A stretch of DNA of 18,979 bases from Bacillota bacterium (GTDB lineage Bacteria; Bacillota; Clostridia; Peptostreptococcales; Anaerovoracaceae), in contig JAEXBK010000041.1 in the NCBI GenBank assembly GCA_023394035.1, positions 1-18,979 of the forward strand. The letters are read 5' to 3'. Below, one piece after another: positions 16,795 through 18,979 of the stretch. Below the pieces are notes generated by a model. The model saw nothing but the letters and a program-made list of their open reading frames with translations. It was not told the origin of the DNA and made no database searches. The translations under genes were made by a program, and so were the position numbers. Positions within the stretch are counted from its first letter, which is position 1. Every line of letters begins with the position of its first letter.

Positions 16795-16937
16795 CTTTTT
16801 ACTCCTTTCATACTTTTATAATCCCAACTACCATTATCTGTTTCCTGAAGGAATAAATAACAATCACCAATTTGATAATGATCTTGTGTTATAGGAATCT
16901 CAGATTGATTTTTCCCATCCGAATCAAAATGAATCAT
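16791..16937 (-). CDS. 48-residue hypothetical protein
   Basis: The ATG at 16937 follows AGGAGG by seven bases, a strong start; an in-frame GTG inside the upstream palindrome would add 13 residues without a ribosome binding site. The product, beginning MIHFDSDGKNQSEIPITQDH and ending WDYKSMKGVKR, is polar with alternating hydrophobics (YQIGDCYLFLQETDNGSW) and probably forms a small beta sheet. No family recognised. It overlaps the 39-residue gene by four bases, so the two are likely co-translated. Confidence 0.62.
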   Translation of the reverse strand: MIHFDSDGKNQSEIPITQDHYQIGDCYLFLQETDNGSWDYKSMKGVKR

Positions 16938-16957
16938 CTTCCATCCTCCTAAAGCAA

Positions 16958-16979
16958 AAGGTGGCAGTATTGCCACCTT
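16958..16979. repeat. Intergenic palindrome, copy D
   Basis: Arms AAGGTGGCA / TGCCACCTT, loop GTAT on the plus strand. In the transcript it begins immediately after the TAG stop of the 242-residue gene and is followed by UUGCUUUAGGAGG, so a partial U-tract runs straight into the ribosome binding site of the 48-residue gene. Confidence 0.9.
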
Positions 16980-17708
16980 CTATAATTCTAAATCCCTTTC
17001 TTCTTCCTTCTGCGATGGATATGAAATTTTGATATACTGGTCGGCCTTTTCTTTCACAATATCCTTTACATATTCCTCGATTGTGATCCAACTATATTTT
17101 CCCGGTTCTGTTTCTAAGGCAAGACCTTTAATAACCATCAGTTCCGTCTGATCTGCTTTGTATGGATTTCTGGAATCCAAATATGCAGCCTTCTCAGTCT
17201 CTTCTTTTTCACTCCAAAGCCGGTCTGCTGCTGCCAGAGCCTCTTCTTTTGTTGAATAGCATTTAACTATTGGTGCCGAACCATTCAAAAAATCAACAGT
17301 CATGTACTTATCTTCCAAAACGGTATTCAATGACCGACCCAACTGCCATTCTACAAAGTCTGCCCATGGATGAAAGGAAAGAGTATCCAACATCCCCTCA
17401 AATCCTTCTATCTCCCATATCGCATTTCTTAAATTTTTAAAAGATTGTGGTGTGTTTTTATCATCAAAATGGCCACCTATGTCAAAATTTAATTGCCCGC
17501 TCAGTTTTTCCTGAATAGATTGCTTTAACGCCTTGCCATCTCTAATAGTGTAGCCGCCAATACAATCAAGATTATATTCTGTGATTTTATTCTGTTGATA
17601 CATATAGTTTTCTTTCAAATATTCTTTTAAGGCATGATTAAAATGGCTAGCATCCTTTTGACCAAATTCCTTGGAAAAATATCCTATAAGCTTATAATTG
17701 ATTTCCAT
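16980..17708 (-). CDS. Hypothetical 242-residue accessory protein
   Basis: ATG at 17708 follows AAAGGAG by six bases. Not recognised. The first half is mixed alpha/beta (INYKLIGYFSKEFGQKDASH, ALKEYLKENYMYQQ, then SGQLNFDIGGHFDDKNTP). Residues around 105-125 are Trp/Phe-rich (FEGMLDTLSFHPWADFVEWQ). Residues about 138-165 (VDFLNGSAPIVKCYSTKEEA, then LAAADRLWSEKEETEKAAYL) resemble a helix-rich module seen in small proteins of Clostridia mobile elements, where a strand ending in a T-K/x-EEA motif is followed by an Ala-rich helix and a Lys/Glu helix. No signal peptide or membrane segment is visible. The protein ends QKEEERDLEL at its stop, very like its DUF5688 neighbour. It sits among accessory rather than core transfer genes, which may suggest a role in the recipient or against host defences. 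Confidence 0.75.
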   Translation of the reverse strand: MEINYKLIGYFSKEFGQKDASHFNHALKEYLKENYMYQQNKITEYNLDCIGGYTIRDGKALKQSIQEKLSGQLNFDIGGHFDDKNTPQSFKNLRNAIWEIEGFEGMLDTLSFHPWADFVEWQLGRSLNTVLEDKYMTVDFLNGSAPIVKCYSTKEEALAAADRLWSEKEETEKAAYLDSRNPYKADQTELMVIKGLALETEPGKYSWITIEEYVKDIVKEKADQYIKISYPSQKEEERDLEL

Positions 17709-17735
17709 AAAACTCTCCTTTAGGTTTTAAAAACT

Positions 17736-17863
17736 TTATAAATCCTTTTTAAGTTCCAAATCTTTATGCAACACTAAGCCTTCCTTTAGAGAATCATATT
17801 CATACACAGCAGTAGTCAAAACAACAGCCGGGTCAATTTCTCCATCAATTCCTTATGTTCCAT
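17736..17863 (-). pseudogene. Frameshifted remnant related to the DUF5688 C-terminus
   Basis: ATG at 17863 has a strong AAAAGGAG site six bases upstream, yet the frame closes after 15 codons (MEHKELMEKLTRLLF). A second frame on the same strand, with no start codon of its own, reads GIDGEIDPAVVLTTAVYEYD and continues to HKDLELKKDL before stop. The stretch VLTTAVYEYD parallels FLTNEVYEYN in the tail of the intact DUF5688 protein. Joining the two frames by a one-base change near the AAGGAATTG gives a single protein beginning MEHKE and running into IDGEIDPAVV. The simplest reading is a small DUF5688-tail gene broken by a one-base loss, or an assembly error at this site. Programmed frameshifting is less likely because no slippery heptamer is evident. 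Confidence 0.55.
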
Positions 17864-17895
17864 TTTCTCTCCTTTTCATACTTAAAGAGCTTTAC

Positions 17896-17917
17896 AAGGT
17901 GGCACTTGTGCCACCTT
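17896..17917. repeat. Intergenic palindrome, copy E
   Basis: Arms as in the other copies, loop CTTG on the plus strand. Here the pairing extends by three further bases on each side (TAC / GTA), giving a 12-bp stem. No U-tract follows in the transcript. Unlike the other copies it is 19 bases past the nearest stop codon, that of the 55-residue gene. Confidence 0.88.
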
Positions 17918-17936
17918 GTAGAATATTACAGCTGTT

Positions 17937-18104
17937 TTATGCTACTAAATGCAGATTATCCTCAAGGTATTCTATCAACCGATCCGGATCTTCTTTTATC
18001 AGGGTTTTCAGCAAAATCTGATCTACATCAGAGAAATCAGAGAAAACAAAGAGATACTTTTTCAGCATTTTGGCTAAGGCTTTTGGCTGGCCCAATCTAG
18101 CCAA
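17937..18104 (-). CDS. Probable 55-residue helical protein, TTG start
   Basis: An open frame starting at TTG 18104, just two bases after the repeat-protein stop, reads LARLGQPKALAKMLKKYLFV at its N-terminus and ends YLEDNLHLVA. Composition is that of a real protein: amphipathic helices, a DPDRLIEYLEDN helix and no low complexity. No good ribosome binding site precedes the TTG, so translation would rely on coupling to the upstream stop, or begin at the internal ATG (codon 13). An alternative is that this was once the C-terminus of the upstream gene before a frameshift. No family recognised. Confidence 0.45.
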   Translation of the reverse strand: MARLGQPKALAKMLKKYLFVFSDFSDVDQILLKTLIKEDPDRLIEYLEDNLHLVA

Positions 18105-18106
18105 CT

Positions 18107-18979
18107 CTATAATTCCATCGCCCAGTCCTCTTCTTTACGTATCGAAGGTTTTTGTTCCGACTCTTCTTTTTTCTTTTCATCTACCTCCTCTTGTAGTCCT
18201 TTTCGGATTTGATACATTTTCCAGTCATTATACTCTGGTTTGGCATAGATGCTTACATCTAAGCCATCTTTCAAGCCCCAACGGATTTGTTCCATTTGCC
18301 GGTCATTATATTCCGGTTTGGCATAAACACTTACATCTAAACCCGCCTCCAGACCTTCTCGGATTTCTTGCATTTGCCGGTAATCATACTCTGGTTTGGC
18401 ATAAATACTTACATCTAAACCCGCCCTTAGTCCTTTTAGGATTTCAAACATTTTCCAGTTATTATACTCTGGTTTGGCATAGATGCTTACATCCAAGCCA
18501 TCTTCCAAGCCCCAACGGATTTCTCGCATTTGCCGGTAATCATACTCTGGTTTGGCATAAATACTTACATCTAAACCGTCTTGTAAGCCACAACGAATTT
18601 GCTCCATTTGCCGGTAACCATACTCTGGTTTGGCATAAATACTTACATCTAAATCCGCCTTTAACCCTTCTCGGATTTCTCGCATTTGCCGTTCGTCATA
18701 TTCCGGTTTGGCATAAACACTTACATCTAAACCGGCATCCAGACCTTCTCGGATTTCTCGCATTTGCCGGTAATCATACTCTAGTTTGGCATAAACACTT
18801 ACATCTAAACCGGCATCCAGACCTTCTCGAATTTCTCGCATTTGCCGGTAATTATACTCTAGTTTGGCATAGATACTTACATCTAAACCCGCCTTTAACC
18901 CTTTTCGGATTTCAAACATTTGCCGGTAATCATACTCTAGTTTGGCATAAACACTTACATCTAAACCGGCATCCAGACC
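18107..18979 (-). CDS. Tandem 26-residue repeat protein (N-terminus beyond right edge)
   Basis: The frame is open to the right edge, so the start is outside the window; the visible part is about 290 residues. It consists of ten consecutive units plus a partial one, each close to (L/P)EYDYRQMREIREGL followed by DAGLDVSIYAK, then a charged tail (EEVDEKKKEESEQK) ending EEDWAMEL. Each unit predicts a helix (RQMREIREGL), a turn (AGLDV) and a second short helix or strand (SIYAK), so the whole should form an elongated solenoid. Positions such as GLDVS and YAK are nearly invariant, while 4-5, 8-10 and 16-17 vary. I recall similar GLDVSxYA repeats in proteins of Clostridia mobile elements, with no known function. 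No membrane segment is visible. A binding scaffold is the most neutral inference. Confidence 0.88.
   Translation of the reverse strand, partial: GLDAGLDVSVYAKLEYDYRQMFEIRKGLKAGLDVSIYAKLEYNYRQMREIREGLDAGLDVSVYAKLEYDYRQMREIREGLDAGLDVSVYAKPEYDERQMREIREGLKADLDVSIYAKPEYGYRQMEQIRCGLQDGLDVSIYAKPEYDYRQMREIRWGLEDGLDVSIYAKPEYNNWKMFEILKGLRAGLDVSIYAKPEYDYRQMQEIREGLEAGLDVSVYAKPEYNDRQMEQIRWGLKDGLDVSIYAKPEYNDWKMYQIRKGLQEEVDEKKKEESEQKPSIRKEEDWAMEL
18194..18979 (-). repeat. 78-bp in-frame tandem repeat array
   Basis: About ten 78-bp units, each 26 codons, lie in the 3' part of the repeat-protein gene and continue past the right edge. Units are highly similar in DNA: the stretch meaning GLDVS(I/V)YAK recurs with few changes. 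Units near the right edge carry CTAGTTTGGC (Leu) where units to the left carry CTGGTTTGGC or CCGGTTTGGC (Pro), so two unit subtypes are grouped, as expected from local duplication. Confidence 0.93.

Noticed and set aside
11236..17917. All five palindromes called intrinsic terminators
   Set aside because: Only copy B is followed by a good U-run in the transcript; copies A and E have none, so the terminator label does not fit the family.
17861..17935. Promoter search in the gap between the 55-residue gene and the frameshifted remnant
   Set aside because: No convincing -35/-10 pair with proper spacing was found; the gap is explained by palindrome E and a ribosome binding site.
18194..18979. Regular repeats considered as a CRISPR array
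   Set aside because: The unit is 78 bp, in frame throughout, with no repeat/unique-spacer alternation; it encodes protein repeats.

Overview
The window is a stretch of conjugative DNA (an integrative conjugative element or a conjugative plasmid) from a low-to-moderate GC member of the Bacillota, most likely an anaerobic gut or oral Clostridia/Erysipelotrichia-type bacterium. The basis is the gene set: PrgI, a VirB4 ATPase, a membrane-anchored M23 peptidase, a DUF3991/Toprim primase-like protein, a DUF5688 protein, a TnpV-like protein and a giant methylase-helicase, in roughly the order seen in Tn1549-type elements. Every supported gene lies on the minus strand, so transcription runs from the right edge to the left edge. 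Spacing is tight, with several ATGA or longer overlaps and strong AAAGGAG-type ribosome binding sites, so this looks like one long operon or a few overlapping ones. Both edge genes are cut by the window.

Right third (about 14750-18979), accessory block. It holds a protein built of 26-residue tandem repeats (cut by the right edge), a probable 55-residue protein, a frameshifted remnant related to the tail of DUF5688 proteins, an unknown 242-residue protein, two tiny coupled genes (48 and 39 residues), a DUF5688 protein, a pentapeptide-repeat protein and a short SSB. Four neighbours unrelated in their main bodies end in a similar acidic-hydrophobic tail (WAMEL, ERDLEL, ERDIEM, EPELEI, each followed by stop). 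Five copies of a 22-bp perfect palindrome, arms AAGGTGGCA / TGCCACCTT with a variable four-base loop, sit between genes. Three share bases with the upstream stop codon, one directly follows it, and the fifth lies 19 bases past a stop.

Middle (about 7450-14750), DNA processing and type IV secretion. In order of transcription: DUF3991/Toprim primase-like protein, a small two-helix VirB2/Maff2-like membrane protein, a VirB6/TrbL-like polytopic channel protein, a PrgI protein with an unusually long exported extension, the VirB4 ATPase, and an M23 peptidase with an arginine-rich cytoplasmic tail. These would form the inner-membrane platform, motor and wall-opening enzyme of a Gram-positive mating channel. 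The coupling protein and relaxase are not in the window.

Left third (1-7458): a coiled-coil protein in the DUF4315 position, a small unknown protein, and at least 2,277 codons of a giant protein combining an ArdC-like N-terminus, a DUF2958-like module, an N6-adenine methyltransferase and an SNF2-type helicase, running off the left edge. Inside its Gly/Arg-rich linker, in the +1 frame on the same strand, lies a complete TnpV-like gene with its own strong ribosome binding site. This dual-coding segment is one of the most striking features here, with the stop-anchored palindromes and the shared C-terminal tails.
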